From: Hyphomicrobiales bacterium
GTDB taxonomy: Bacteria; Pseudomonadota; Alphaproteobacteria; Rhizobiales; Xanthobacteraceae
Assembly: GCA_021732625.1 (NCBI GenBank)
Contig: JAKFUP010000115.1
Coordinates: forward strand, 1-35,127
Direction: 5' to 3'
DNA: 35,127 nucleotides
The stretch's first letter is position 1. Each line of letters begins with the position of its first letter. Positions 17,532 through 26,437 of this stretch are shown piece by piece. The notes under the pieces were generated by a model. It was not told the DNA's origin. It saw only the letters and a program-made list of their open reading frames with translations, and searched no databases. The position numbers and the translations under genes are program-made.

Positions 17532-18356
17532 TCACTTCGCCAGTTCTTTCGAACGCGCGGTGGCGGCTGCGACGGCTTTCGTCATCAGCGTTTGCAATCC
17601 GCCTTCGCCCATAAGTACATTCAGCGCTGCGGCCGTGGTGCCGGCAGGCGATGTCACGTTCTGGCGCAGCACCGCGGATTCCAGCTCCGAGCGATGCAAC
17701 AGCTCGCCGGAGCCTGACACGGTTTCACGTGCCAGACGTGTCGCCAGATGTTGCGGCAATCCTGCGGCAACGCCGGCTTTGGCCAGTTCCTCCGCCAGCA
17801 GGAAGACATAAGCCGGTCCGGACCCGGACACGGCGGTCACAGCGTCCATCAGCGCCTCATCATCGACCCACTCGACGCCGCCGGTCGCCCGCAGCAGGGC
17901 ATCGGCAGTCGCGCGCTGATCCGCACTGACTGTTTTCGCCGCCACGGCGACCGTGATGCCGCGTCCGATCGCGGCAGGTGTGTTGGGCATGGCGCGAACC
18001 ACGGCGCCGCCGCAGACTTCTTCGATGCCGGCGATGGTCGCACCGGCCATGATCGACACCACCAGCGTCGATGGGCTGGCGAAACCGCGCAGCATCGCGC
18101 CGGCGCCGCGAAACATCTGCGGCTTGAGCGCGACCACAAGCGTCGAGGCTTTCTCAGCCGCGGATGGATTGAGGCGAATGCCCTTTGCCTCCATCGCCCG
18201 GATATCGCCGGAGAGATCCGGATCGATGACGATGACGCATTTCGGATCGAGACCGCCTGCGAGCCAGCCGGTCAGCATCGCGCCGCCCATCTTGCCCGCG
18301 CCGGCAAGGACGAGCGGGCTGGCCTGATTGGCAAGTAGCTTCAAGGAAGTCGTCAT
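17532..18356 (-). CDS. proC: Pyrroline-5-carboxylate reductase
   Basis: A 274-residue NAD(P)H-dependent enzyme for the last step of proline synthesis. The N-terminal Rossmann fold is seen as LVLAGAGKMGGAML; KPQMF, VVRAMPNTPAAIGRG and the C-terminal signature VSGSGPAYVFLLAEELAKAG (with LRQNVTSPAGTTAAAL) are the ProC family blocks. Length matches the family (about 270). Upstream on the same strand lies the YbjN-like gene, 75 bp away, so they may be co-transcribed. Confidence 0.95.
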   Translation of the reverse strand: MTTSLKLLANQASPLVLAGAGKMGGAMLTGWLAGGLDPKCVIVIDPDLSGDIRAMEAKGIRLNPSAAEKASTLVVALKPQMFRGAGAMLRGFASPSTLVVSIMAGATIAGIEEVCGGAVVRAMPNTPAAIGRGITVAVAAKTVSADQRATADALLRATGGVEWVDDEALMDAVTAVSGSGPAYVFLLAEELAKAGVAAGLPQHLATRLARETVSGSGELLHRSELESAVLRQNVTSPAGTTAAALNVLMGEGGLQTLMTKAVAAATARSKELAK

Positions 18357-18431
18357 CGAAACGTCCCGGACTTAGTTGCAGAAGTCTACCATTAGACTTG
18401 CCTGCGTCCGGAGGAAACCCGCAACACGCGG

Positions 18432-18932
18432 CTATGCTTCACCGACGGTATCGAACATCGCCGCCGCCATCGCTTCCTCGGCGGTCTTGCCGGCCCAGAT
18501 CACGAACTGCAGCGCAGGAAAATAGCGTTCGCACGCATCCAACGCGCTTGTCATCATCACCTCGCATTGTGCCGGCGATGCGGCCATGCCGCCGGGCAGC
18601 ACCAGCGCCTGCCGGTACATCACCGTTCCTGCGATGCTCCAGACGTCGAAATGCCCGACCCAAAGCTGCTCGTTGATCGCGGCGATCAGGCGCTGGACTT
18701 CGGTGCGGCGGACATCGGGAATCTTCATGTCAAACGCGCAGGCGAGATGGAGTGCCTCGATTTCGCTCATCCAAGTGAAGGCGAGCTGATAATCGGTCCA
18801 CTGCCCCTTCGATATAATCGTCACTTCGTCTTCGCCGGAACGCTCGAAAGCGAGATCGTTCGACGCGGCGATGTCCTCGATCACCGCCAGCGGATTACCC
18901 CTGGAATCGATCACGCTGTCCAAGTGGGACAT
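18432..18932 (-). CDS. YbjN-domain protein
   Basis: The 166-residue protein belongs to the YbjN family, which adopts a type III secretion chaperone-like fold; the sequence shows VTIISKGQWTDYQLAFTWM, EIEALHLACAFDMKIP, LWVGHFDVWSIAGTVMYRQAL and the acidic-aromatic C-terminal region. Role unknown; E. coli YbjN has been linked to motility and stress. The start MSHLDSV at 18932 is supported by AGGA upstream; the ATG two codons earlier is an alternative. In alphaproteobacteria this gene commonly neighbours proC. Confidence 0.82.
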   Translation of the reverse strand: MSHLDSVIDSRGNPLAVIEDIAASNDLAFERSGEDEVTIISKGQWTDYQLAFTWMSEIEALHLACAFDMKIPDVRRTEVQRLIAAINEQLWVGHFDVWSIAGTVMYRQALVLPGGMAASPAQCEVMMTSALDACERYFPALQFVIWAGKTAEEAMAAAMFDTVGEA

Positions 18933-19283
18933 GTTCATTCGTCCTGTTCGAGTGAAGGGTGCGCACCGAATACGAGACGCCGGACTTGCGCGATCACGCT
19001 GTACGTCTTGCGATTCAAAACGGCACGGCTTGTCGTTATTTGCCGTTGGGCGTGCCGCTGGTGGATCGCTAGCGTGCAAGGATTGATCAGTGATTTGCGG
19101 AATCGGCGCAACCGGGGCCAGAGTCCGTCCACAGGCAAACCTGTGGAATTCCCAAGTCATCAACAGCTGAAGAGAACAAAACAGAATCGGATTGCGGCGG
19201 CATGAGTTGGAACGCCGGAATTAACCTTTGCGAGTCGATTGTAGACTCGCATCGCCGCCGAATAATTTCGAGGATTTTGATGT
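18933..19283. other. Gene-free region between the YbjN gene and prs
   Basis: 351 bp with no convincing coding sequence. It contains a perfect 8-bp stem (TCCACAGG, loop CAAA, CCTGTGGA) at 19128-19147 and a 7-bp stem (GCGAGTC/GACTCGC) at 19230-19250 that lies 34 bp past the prs stop on the minus strand and may mark its 3' end, though no clear T-run follows. The promoter of the YbjN gene must lie in the left part. Confidence 0.5.
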
Positions 19284-20237
19284 TTAGTCGAACAGGCTCG
19301 ACACCGATTCTTCGGCTGCGGTACGTCCGATGGCTTCGCCCATCAGCGACGCGATCGAGAGCGTGCGGATGTTGTGGGCAATGCGCACCGCTTCGGTCGG
19401 CTGGATCGAGTCGGTGATGATCAGCTCTTTCAGCTTGGAAGCGGTGATGCGCGCTGTAGCGCCGCCCGACAGCACGCCATGGGTGATGTAGGCGTAGACA
19501 TCCTTGGCGCCGTTAGCGAGCAGCGCGTCGGCCGCGTTCACCAAAGTACCGCCGGAATCGACGATATCGTCGACCAGAATGCAGGTGTAACCGGCGACTT
19601 CGCCGATCACGTTCATCACTTCGGATTCGCCGGCGCGCTCGCGGCGCTTGTCGATGATGGCAAGCGGCGCGTTGATGCGCTTGGCCAGACCGCGGGCGCG
19701 GACCACGCCGCCGACGTCGGGAGATACCACCATCAGGTTGGCGAGGTCGAAATTCTCGCGGATGTCGCGCACCATGACTGGCGATGCATACAGGTTGTCG
19801 GTCGGAATATCGAAGAAGCCTTGAATCTGGCCGGCATGCAGGTCGAGCGTCAGAACGCGGTCGGCACCTGCATGGGTAATGAGATTGGCGACCAATTTTG
19901 CTGAAATTGGCGAACGCGAGCCGACCCGGCGATCCTGGCGGGCGTAACCGAAGTAGGGGATCACCGCGGTGATGCGGCGCGCCGAGGAGCGGCGCAGCGC
20001 ATCGATGATGATGAGCAGTTCCATCAGATGGTCGTTGGCCGGATAGGACGTCGACTGAACGACGAACACATCCGAGCCGCGGACGTTTTCCTGAATCTCG
20101 ACAAAGATTTCCATGTCGGCGAAGCGGCGAACGACGGCCTTGGTCAGCGGGATTTCCAGCGTGGCTGCGATGGCTTCGGCGAGCGCCGGATTCGAGTTGC
20201 CGGAAACGAGTTTGATCGACCCGTTTTTCGCCGCCAT
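19284..20237 (-). CDS. prs: Ribose-phosphate pyrophosphokinase
   Basis: The 317-residue enzyme makes PRPP from ribose-5-phosphate and ATP for purine, pyrimidine, His and Trp synthesis. The sequence shows the N-terminal [27 protein letters not shown] (ATP-binding flexible region), [14 protein letters not shown] (134-144) and the PRPP loop [11 protein letters not shown] (222-232). The start [10 protein letters not shown] at 20237 has GGAGAG 7 nt upstream; a longer open frame runs back into the hairpin doublet. The doublet lies 158 bp upstream, between prs and the lipoprotein gene on the same strand. Confidence 0.96.
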   Translation of the reverse strand: MAAKNGSIKLVSGNSNPALAEAIAATLEIPLTKAVVRRFADMEIFVEIQENVRGSDVFVVQSTSYPANDHLMELLIIIDALRRSSARRITAVIPYFGYARQDRRVGSRSPISAKLVANLITHAGADRVLTLDLHAGQIQGFFDIPTDNLYASPVMVRDIRENFDLANLMVVSPDVGGVVRARGLAKRINAPLAIIDKRRERAGESEVMNVIGEVAGYTCILVDDIVDSGGTLVNAADALLANGAKDVYAYITHGVLSGGATARITASKLKELIITDSIQPTEAVRIAHNIRTLSIASLMGEAIGRTAAEESVSSLFD

Positions 20238-20395
20238 CCGCGTCTCTCCACGGTGCTCTGCGGGTACGCTTTTCAGCACATCAGCCATCCACGATATGGA
20301 CTCATGCGCGGCTGCCCGCGCGAGCGAGGTGATATCAAGGAGGCGGCGCGGCTGGCAATACGAAGCTACCGGTTTTCCTGCGCAATTTGCGAATA

Positions 20396-20569
20396 AGTGC
20401 CATCCATTGCCGCCGATCTGACGTCCCTGCAGCGGTTGCTGCAAGCCCATATCAGGAACATCAGATCGATAAGCGGCACTGGAATCATAAAGTTGCTAGT
20501 ACCCTTTTGTTTCCGAAGTTTGTGTCCGGGGTTGCTCCAAGACTCGGCGAACTTCGGAAACAGGGTACT
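20396..20569. repeat. Bulged-hairpin doublet element, copy A (one hairpin degenerate)
   Basis: Two hairpins. The first (20396-20480) has AGTGCC at its base and an inner stem (20414-20428 with 20454-20468) carrying two mismatches that would be G-U pairs in minus-strand RNA; its left arm holds about 10 extra bases. The second (20498-20569) has outer stem AGTACCC, a TTT bulge in the left arm, inner stem TGTTTCCGAAGTT and a 29-nt loop. The spacer (20481-20497, AATCATAAAGTTG) resembles that of copy C. The second hairpin encodes the C-terminus of the lipoprotein. Confidence 0.8.
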
Positions 20570-21164
20570 CGTTTGCGCGGGGGCCAGGACTGTAAGCCAA
20601 GGCGATTTTGCCGTCCTCGGCGGTTGCCACCGCCGGGCCGCGAGGCTCTGGAGCAGAGGGGGCGGCGGGCGGGGTGCCGTTGAGAGCGCTTGAGAGCCCG
20701 TTCAGGCCGGATTGGGCGATCCGGCGCAACAATGCGTCGTCGGCGGCTGCCCAGGCGTCGCGTCCGGCCTTGCCGGCCATTTCCTCTCCGGAGAGGCGGA
20801 TCGTGCGCTCCTGATTGCGGTCGTAGACGTCCCAAACCCATGCAATCACGGTCTTGCCGCGCCGGACTTGTGCCGACAGATAGGTTCGTATCCGGTAGGC
20901 AGCAGGGGCTTCGCGCGAAACCACCGCGAGGCTTCGGCTCTGCGATTCGGTGTCGATCGCCCGCACCAGCCGCTCGAACACCTGCGGCGGCGGGCCGTCG
21001 ACGGATTCGAAGGCAATGGTCGAACTGCTTCCGGTCGAGGCGAATGCCAGCGACGCCTGATTGCTCGACGCGCATCCGCCGAGCGCGATGGCCAGCGCAA
21101 GCAGCGCGGCGCCCGGTATGACGCGGCAGGTCGCGGTCTTGAACTGGCGAGAGGCCTTACGCAT
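20496..21164 (-). CDS. Predicted lipoprotein with a repeat-encoded C-terminus
   Basis: The 222-residue product has a lipoprotein signal peptide: positively charged start, hydrophobic VIPGAALLALAIALGGC and a lipobox ending at Cys with Ala-Ser after it. The mature part has SFE/DGPPPQVFERLVRAIDTE and YLSAQVRRGKTVIAWVWDVYDRNQ, a pattern I know only as conserved hypothetical in Rhizobiales; function unknown. The last 24 residues (EYPVSEVRRVLEQ...) and the stop codon are encoded by the second hairpin of the repeat doublet, so this tail is probably not part of the ancestral protein. It lies 154 bp downstream of pgeF and upstream of prs. Confidence 0.8.
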   Translation of the reverse strand: MRKASRQFKTATCRVIPGAALLALAIALGGCASSNQASLAFASTGSSSTIAFESVDGPPPQVFERLVRAIDTESQSRSLAVVSREAPAAYRIRTYLSAQVRRGKTVIAWVWDVYDRNQERTIRLSGEEMAGKAGRDAWAAADDALLRRIAQSGLNGLSSALNGTPPAAPSAPEPRGPAVATAEDGKIALAYSPGPRANEYPVSEVRRVLEQPRTQTSETKGY

Positions 21165-21318
21165 GCGGTCGTGTCCCGACGGTCCGCTTTCACTGGGGTT
21201 TTCTTGCCGCCAGTTCCAGTGGGCAGCGTTATCGTTAATTTGCGTTAACGTCTAGGGCAGCCGGGAGCCAGGCTGCGAGCATTGCTTCCAGGTGCTGAAT
21301 GTTCACGCGCGAATTTGA

Positions 21319-22086
21319 TCAATCGTCCAGCACGATCGCATGGACATGGCGGCCGTAGTCCGGCTCCTTGCGATGCGTGGTACGGCGATAGCTGAAAAAG
21401 CGCTCATCGCTGTAGGTATCGACATCGACATCGTCGATCATCAGGATGCCGGCGGCCTCGAGCCGCGCGCGAATGAAGCCTGCCAGATCGAACATTGCAT
21501 GTCCGCCGCGCGTCGACTCCACGAAGAAGCGCGCGTTGCCGGCGTCGGTGGCCTTGAAACGATCAACGAACTCCGCGCCGACCTCATAGCTGCGTTGGCG
21601 GATCAGCGGTCCGATGGCGGCCGTGATCCGGCCGCGATCGGCGCCGAGTTTCTCCATCGCCGCGATTGTCGATTCCAGCACGCCGGTTAGCGCGCCCTTC
21701 CATCCCGCATGCGCTGCGCCGATCACACGCGCCGAGGCGTCCGCGAACAGGATCGGGCCGCAGTCCGCAGCACTCGCGCCCAGCGCCAGTCCCGGCACGC
21801 ACGTCACCATCGCATCGGCGCGCGGGCGATCCGATGTAGTCCACGGTTCTGTCGCGACAACGACGTCTGGCGAATGAATCTGAAACAGCGTGAGAAAATG
21901 CGATGCCGGAACGCCGACCGTCTCCGCCATGCGTTTGCGGTTTTCGGTGACATGCGCGGGGTCGTCGCTGGAGCCAATTCCGCCGTTGAGGCTGGCGTAG
22001 ATGCCGTTCGACACGCCGCCTTCGCGGGTGAAGAAGGCATGGCGAATGCCGGGCGCGGCTGCGAGCAGGGAGGACTCAAACGCCAT
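21319..22086 (-). CDS. pgeF: Multicopper polyphenol oxidase-like / purine nucleoside phosphorylase (PgeF, YfiH family)
   Basis: A 255-residue LACC1/YfiH family protein with the three metal-binding residues His71 (QIHSPDV), Cys109 (SAADCGPI) and His126 (AAHAGWKG), plus the N-terminal FFTREGGVSNGIYASLN. Family members act as Zn-dependent purine nucleoside phosphorylases/adenosine deaminases, or as peptidoglycan-editing factors (PgeF in E. coli). The start MAFESS at 22086 overlaps the end of midA by 11 bp, indicating coupled translation. Confidence 0.92.
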   Translation of the reverse strand: MAFESSLLAAAPGIRHAFFTREGGVSNGIYASLNGGIGSSDDPAHVTENRKRMAETVGVPASHFLTLFQIHSPDVVVATEPWTTSDRPRADAMVTCVPGLALGASAADCGPILFADASARVIGAAHAGWKGALTGVLESTIAAMEKLGADRGRITAAIGPLIRQRSYEVGAEFVDRFKATDAGNARFFVESTRGGHAMFDLAGFIRARLEAAGILMIDDVDVDTYSDERFFSYRRTTHRKEPDYGRHVHAIVLDD

Positions 22087-23236
22087 CGGACGAGGCCTGC
22101 TGTTTCGGCTTGCGAGTTGCTGGCGGAGGTGTTTCGGGAATGTCGCTGATCCCGGCCAATGTTGGGATTGATGGATCGGAGACCGCGAATACCTTGAACA
22201 GTGAGCCCATGCTGCCACGGCCACCTTCGGTGAGCCGCTTCAACGCTGATGCAATGGTTGCGGATATCTCTGGCGATGATTTCCCCATCAGCGAGACGGC
22301 GCGGGTTTCGATGCCGAGTCGTTTGAGAAATTCGCCTTGCTCGATCGGGCCGTGGGTGCACACGCCGATATCTTCCGCGGCGCGGACCAGCGCTTGAAAA
22401 TCGACATGCGCCGTCACATCGGCGGTGCCGGGGCTTTTCAGCGGATCGGTGAAACTGTGACGGGCAATAGCCTGGAATGTATCGCCGGCGTCGCTGCGGA
22501 CATGGCCATAGTCGATAATCAGGGCAACGCCGCCGTCGCTGCGGATGCGCCGTGCCATTTTCATCATCTCGTTGTCGGGCCGCCATTCGAACACCGCGCC
22601 CTCGGGCGCCGCGCGCACCAGCGGCGGCAGCAAAACATCGAATTGCGGTGTCGGATCGGACGCCGTGCCATAGACGAGTTTGCCCGTGGCATCGAGCTCG
22701 ACCGTCCGCTCATGCCAGCCGGTAGCCTTCTTCACCATCTGGTGGATCGGCAGCACGTCGAAGAATTCATTGGCGAGAATGATCGCCGGACCCTGTGGCA
22801 CCTCGTCGAGACTGTTATGCCAGGTGACAGCCTTCTTGCCGGTGAGCGCCTTCTTCTGCTTCTCGCGCAGCTTTGGATTGATCTCGATGAGATGAATCTC
22901 GGCGGCCTGGTAGAATGGTGGCAGCACGCGGATCGCGCGCAGCGCGTCCGACATCATGGTGCCGTTGCCAGGGCCAAGCTCGATCAGATTGACCTGCATC
23001 GGCGTCCCCATCGCGTTCCACGCCGCAGCCGCCCACAGCCCGATCAGTTCACCGAACATCTGGCTGACCTCGGGCGAGGTGATGAAGTCGCCCTCGCGGC
23101 CGAGCGGATCGCGTGAGACGTAATACCCGTGCTTTGGATGGGAGAGACACAGCTCCATGTAGCGCCAGACCGGCATCGGTCCGGTTTTCTGGATCAGCCT
23201 CTTCAATTCGGTTTCGAGCGGCGAGGTTTCAGTCAC
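22076..23236 (-). CDS. MidA/NDUFAF7-family SAM-dependent methyltransferase
   Basis: The 386-residue protein matches the MidA family: [39 protein letters not shown], the SAM motif [12 protein letters not shown] and [16 protein letters not shown]. The mitochondrial homologue NDUFAF7 methylates an Arg of complex I subunit NDUFS2; in alphaproteobacteria the target is not established. The start is GTG at 23236, whose GTGA overlaps the lgt stop codon; a longer frame would run far into lgt. Part of a dlh-lgt-midA-pgeF run seen widely in Rhizobiales. Confidence 0.9.
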   Translation of the reverse strand: MTETSPLETELKRLIQKTGPMPVWRYMELCLSHPKHGYYVSRDPLGREGDFITSPEVSQMFGELIGLWAAAAWNAMGTPMQVNLIELGPGNGTMMSDALRAIRVLPPFYQAAEIHLIEINPKLREKQKKALTGKKAVTWHNSLDEVPQGPAIILANEFFDVLPIHQMVKKATGWHERTVELDATGKLVYGTASDPTPQFDVLLPPLVRAAPEGAVFEWRPDNEMMKMARRIRSDGGVALIIDYGHVRSDAGDTFQAIARHSFTDPLKSPGTADVTAHVDFQALVRAAEDIGVCTHGPIEQGEFLKRLGIETRAVSLMGKSSPEISATIASALKRLTEGGRGSMGSLFKVFAVSDPSIPTLAGISDIPETPPPATRKPKQQASSDGV

Positions 23237-24075
23237 TGTTCCGGCCAGGCCCTTGGCAGCGGCTTCTGCCGCGTGGCGATCATTGTAAATCCGATCCCGG
23301 CAAGAATCATCGGCAATGACAGTAGCATTCCCATGGTCAGTCCGCCCCACAGGAAGCCGAGCTGGGCGTCGGGCTCGCGGAAAAACTCGGCCGTGATCCG
23401 CGCGAGCGCGTAGCCGATGGCGAACAGGCCAAGAATCATTCCGGGCCGCTTCAGCGCGCCGCCCCGGATCGCAAGCGCCAGCACGATGAACAGCACCACG
23501 CCTTCAAGCGCGCCTTCATAAAGCTGGCTTGGATGGCGCGGCAACGGCCCCCCGGTCGGAAACACCACGCCCCATGGCAGGCTTGGGTCGGCGACGCGGC
23601 CCCACAACTCGCTGTTGATGAAGTTTGCCATGCGGCCGAGCAGCAGGCCGATCGGCCCGACCGCGCAAGTGATGTCGCCAAGCGAGAGCACCGGCACGTT
23701 GCGTTTCCAGCCAAAGGCCAGCACGGCGATGACGCAGCCGAGGAAGCCGCCGTGGAACGACATGCCGCCCTTCCACACCTCGAAGATGGTCGCCGGATTG
23801 GAGAAGAAGAATCCTGGATTGTAGAACAGCACGTAGCCGGTGCGTCCGCCGACGATGATGCCGATCGTCACCCACAGAATGAAGTCGTCCATCTGCGGCA
23901 GCGACACCGGCGAGGGGCCGCCCCACAATTTCTCGTTCTTGATCAGCCAGCGCGAATAGATCCAGCCGAGCACGATGCCGCCGATATAGGCGAGCGCATA
24001 CCAGCGGATCGCAAACGGTCCGAACGAGACCGCGATCGGATCGAACACCGGAAAGGCGATGGCGAGCGTGGGCAT
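23233..24075 (-). CDS. lgt: Prolipoprotein diacylglyceryl transferase
   Basis: A polytopic inner-membrane enzyme (280 residues) that moves diacylglycerol from phosphatidylglycerol to the lipobox Cys of prolipoproteins. The Lgt signature is [22 protein letters not shown] and [16 protein letters not shown] are also family blocks. About seven hydrophobic helices are visible. The start is ATG 24075 (TGATG with the upstream stop) or GTG 24078; both overlap the dienelactone hydrolase stop. The 3' end overlaps the midA start. Confidence 0.95.
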   Translation of the reverse strand: MPTLAIAFPVFDPIAVSFGPFAIRWYALAYIGGIVLGWIYSRWLIKNEKLWGGPSPVSLPQMDDFILWVTIGIIVGGRTGYVLFYNPGFFFSNPATIFEVWKGGMSFHGGFLGCVIAVLAFGWKRNVPVLSLGDITCAVGPIGLLLGRMANFINSELWGRVADPSLPWGVVFPTGGPLPRHPSQLYEGALEGVVLFIVLALAIRGGALKRPGMILGLFAIGYALARITAEFFREPDAQLGFLWGGLTMGMLLSLPMILAGIGFTMIATRQKPLPRAWPEQ

Positions 24076-24809
24076 CACCGCAATCGTCGGCGGTACAATG
24101 CGAGCAGCCGCTCCCAGTGCCGCTCGGCGGCGTCCCGATGATAGACTGGTCGTTTCGGGAACGCGAACCCGTGGTGCGTTCCGGGATAGACCTCGACTTC
24201 GGCAAGCGTGTTGCCGCTCAGGGTCGTTTGCAGTTGGTCGATGATCTCTTGCGGTGCGTAGATGTCGGTCTCGGCACAGGCAAAATAGAGCTCTGCCTTG
24301 GTCTTCGACGCGGCAAGGTGCGGACTGTCCGGCTGATCGGTCACCAGATGCGTGCCGTAAACCGATGCGGCTGCCTTGACGCGGTCCGGAAAATGCGTCG
24401 CCGCGTTCGCGGCATAGCGCCCGCTCATGCAGTAACCGACCGCACCGACGATGTTACTCTGCGCGGCGGATTGTTTGTCGGCGTAGGCGAGGAACGCGCG
24501 GGTGTCGTCCATCACCATGGCAATGTTGATGCCGTGCATCAGCTCGAACATCCGCTTGCGTTCCGGCGATTCGGGATCGGGCGGCACCAGACCGATCTCC
24601 ATCACGTTGGAGCGGTAATACAGGTTCGGCAGCATCACGTAATAGCCTGACGTCGCCAGCCGGCGCGCCATGTCGCGCAGTTCTTCGCGGATGCCCGGCG
24701 CATCCATGTAGAACAGGATCACGGGATGCGGTCCGTCACGCTCGGGATGGCTGATGAAGGTGGTGACGCTGCCGTCCTTGGTCGGAATCTCGATCTGCTG
24801 GTCGATCAT
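24075..24809 (-). CDS. Dienelactone hydrolase-family protein
   Basis: A 244-residue alpha/beta hydrolase with catalytic Cys127 in GYCMSGRYA, Asp182 in AETDIYAP and His213 in GTHHGFAFP, the Cys-Asp-His triad of dienelactone hydrolases. The family opens lactone rings in chlorocatechol or related breakdown; no aromatic pathway genes are nearby, so the substrate is open. The start [10 protein letters not shown] is chosen by similarity to family N-termini. Its stop overlaps the lgt start, and the pair is the beginning of a coupled minus-strand operon. Divergent from the UbiK-like gene. Confidence 0.9.
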   Translation of the reverse strand: MIDQQIEIPTKDGSVTTFISHPERDGPHPVILFYMDAPGIREELRDMARRLATSGYYVMLPNLYYRSNVMEIGLVPPDPESPERKRMFELMHGINIAMVMDDTRAFLAYADKQSAAQSNIVGAVGYCMSGRYAANAATHFPDRVKAAASVYGTHLVTDQPDSPHLAASKTKAELYFACAETDIYAPQEIIDQLQTTLSGNTLAEVEVYPGTHHGFAFPKRPVYHRDAAERHWERLLALYRRRLR

Positions 24810-24977
24810 CGGGTTCTTTTCTTCACGGTTTGTGCCGGGACAGTACGATTGCAAGGAAACCGCGACATGACAAGGCGAGCTCCGGTGCCCATTGCGGTCT
24901 TGAACATCGCCATGCGGATCGCCATTGTCATGGCTTGAACTGACCGGACGGCAAGATGGCCGCAGCGGAGACATGAG

Positions 24978-25238
24978 ATGACCCAGACCAGCAACCGGTT
25001 TTTCGACGAGATCGGCCGTTTGATGAATGACGCCGCGGGCGCCGCGCAGGGCGTGAAGCGGGAAGTCGATACCGTCGTGCGCACTCAGGCCGAAAAAATC
25101 CTGCGCGATCTCGACGTGGTCAAGCGCGAGGAGTTCGAAGCGGTCAAGGATATGGCGCGGCTTGCGCGCGAGGAAAACGACGCGCTCAAGGCGCGCATCG
25201 CGGCGCTGGAAGCAAGGGTGGGTGCGGGACCACAATAA
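24978..25238 (+). CDS. UbiK/BMFP-family accessory protein (YqiC-like)
   Basis: An 86-residue protein: an amphipathic N-terminal helix (RFFDEIGRLMNDAAGAAQGVKREV) followed by a C-terminal coiled coil (FEAVKDMARLAREENDALKARIAALEAR). This is the architecture of the BMFP/YqiC family, which includes UbiK, an accessory factor for aerobic ubiquinone synthesis that binds lipid and forms trimers. GGAGA precedes the ATG. It ends 4 bp before a palindromic repeat. Confidence 0.85.
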   Translation: MTQTSNRFFDEIGRLMNDAAGAAQGVKREVDTVVRTQAEKILRDLDVVKREEFEAVKDMARLAREENDALKARIAALEARVGAGPQ

Positions 25239-25242
25239 CCGC

Positions 25243-25353
25243 CGTCATTCCGGGATGCGCCGTTAGGCGCAGACCCGGAATCCAACTTTCCAAGGATTCA
25301 GAATTCGCGGAGAGATGGATTCCGGGTTCGACCTTCGGTCGCCCCGGAATGAC
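25243..25353. repeat. Dispersed palindromic repeat, CATTCCGGG type
   Basis: CGTCATTCCGGG at the left and CCCCGGAATGAC at the right are inverted; inner GACCCGGAATCCA pairs with TGGATTCCGGGTTC. It fills the gap between the convergent ubiK-like and amidohydrolase genes. Its ends, GTCAT and ATGAC, match those of the other palindromic families here. Confidence 0.85.
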
Positions 25354-25356
25354 AGG

Positions 25357-26193
25357 TTACGATTTCTCAGCAAACAGCATGCGCGCATTGCCATGTGCGA
25401 TCTTTTTCGCCGTCTCGGGCGGCAGTTGCGCCAGCCAGGCGCGGTAATCCGCCATCCGCGTGCCGTAAGACGCCCAGCGCTCGTTGATCCAGGTATCGGA
25501 GCCGAGCAGGAATCGGTCCGGAAACCGCGTGAACATCTCGCGCCAGTCGACCGACAGCTTGCCATCGCTTTCTGTGATGCCGCTGCGATAAGACAGCTCG
25601 CCCCATAGCTTCGGATATTTCGTCAGCATCGCCGCAACGCGGGCGGGCGCAAGGCCGAAGCCGGTGTGCGCCCACACGACCTTCGCCTTCGGATTGTGAG
25701 CAAACAGGATTTCGATGGCTTCGTCGTCTGCGTGGGCGTGCAGGTACAGGTCATTGGCGACGGAAAAATCGACCGCCTTCTTCACCCATTCGCTCTCGGC
25801 TGTTTTGCCGAAGATGTGAAATTCGCCGACGCCCTTGTAGTAGCCGCGTTTGAACTCGTCCTGCACCAGGTCGAAAATCGTCGGGTCCTTGAACCAGGTC
25901 TGCATATCCGGCCGCACACGATACGGCCGGATGAACGGCACCACCCACAGTCCCGGGGCCTTCGCGGCCACGAGGGCTTGAGTGCCGTCGTTTGGCCGGC
26001 TGGTGGCGAGGATGCCGGTGACGTTGTGTTTCTTGAAAAGTGCCAACACCTCATCGACTGAATAATACGGCGTTGGTTCCCAGTTGTAGTGAAGATGGGC
26101 GTCGAAGATTTCGATCGTTTGCTGTGCACGGGCCGGGATGACGGCTGCGCCGCAAGCAACGACAATCAGAATGATGGTGCGGATCAATGTCAT
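25357..26193 (-). CDS. Periplasmic amidohydrolase-family metal-dependent hydrolase
   Basis: A 278-residue protein with a signal peptide (MTLIRTIILIVVACGAAVIPARA, then QQTIEIF) and an amidohydrolase_2-type TIM barrel. Metal ligands appear as FDAHLHY (His33 and His35), GEFHIFG, LYLHAHADD, VWAHTGFG and the final Asp of LLGSDTW. The family includes hydrolases and decarboxylases; the substrate is not apparent. Export of an amidohydrolase_2 protein is less common than the cytoplasmic form. It is divergent from the TOBE remnant/trmO unit. Confidence 0.85.
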   Translation of the reverse strand: MTLIRTIILIVVACGAAVIPARAQQTIEIFDAHLHYNWEPTPYYSVDEVLALFKKHNVTGILATSRPNDGTQALVAAKAPGLWVVPFIRPYRVRPDMQTWFKDPTIFDLVQDEFKRGYYKGVGEFHIFGKTAESEWVKKAVDFSVANDLYLHAHADDEAIEILFAHNPKAKVVWAHTGFGLAPARVAAMLTKYPKLWGELSYRSGITESDGKLSVDWREMFTRFPDRFLLGSDTWINERWASYGTRMADYRAWLAQLPPETAKKIAHGNARMLFAEKS

Positions 26194-26329
26194 GAATATC
26201 TACCGGTTTGGAGCAGGCGGACTATAGGCAGCCGGCCGCAATCTGTCTTTCGACAATTGGCCGCACGATCCGCGCATCGCTGGAAATTGGCGTCGCCGCA
26301 GGCCATACTACCGATGACAGAGAAGCGTC

Positions 26330-26437
26330 ATGACCGCAGCGATCACAAAACCGTCAGTCGAGGAAATGGGTCTCGCTATCGGCAAGACGGCCTTCGCGAT
26401 CATCAAGGCCAGCGATGTAACGGTGGGGTTCGATTGA
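26330..26437 (+). pseudogene. Truncated molybdate-binding (TOBE/Mop) domain remnant
   Basis: The 35-codon frame MTAAITKPSVEEMGLAIGKT continues AFAIIKASDVTVGFD and stops. This matches the C-terminal half of a Mop/TOBE molybdate-binding domain (family pattern TAxITxxSVEELGLKxGK followed by AxAVIKASxVMVGVD). A full domain needs about 30 more residues at the N-terminus; the frame has a stop (TGA) four codons before the ATG. One extra base near 26326 would join it to an upstream frame ending SLEIGVAAGHTTDDREA, which suggests frameshift decay. Codon use looks coding (GTC, GAG, CTC, ATC, GGC, AAG). Its TGA overlaps the trmO TTG start as TTGA, so it may survive as a translated short ORF that couples trmO. 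Confidence 0.6.

Noticed and set aside
19128-19147. TCCACAGG/CCTGTGGA hairpin as DnaA boxes or a replication origin
   Set aside because: Does not match TTATCCACA on either strand, no box cluster, no AT-rich unwinding region and no dnaA/parAB/repABC neighbour.
20396-20569. Doublet as an integron attC site or IS200/IS605 end
   Set aside because: Conserved structure with extra-helical bases recalls attC, but no GTTRRRY core sites, no integrase and no TnpA/TnpB gene is present; two hairpins per element also differs.
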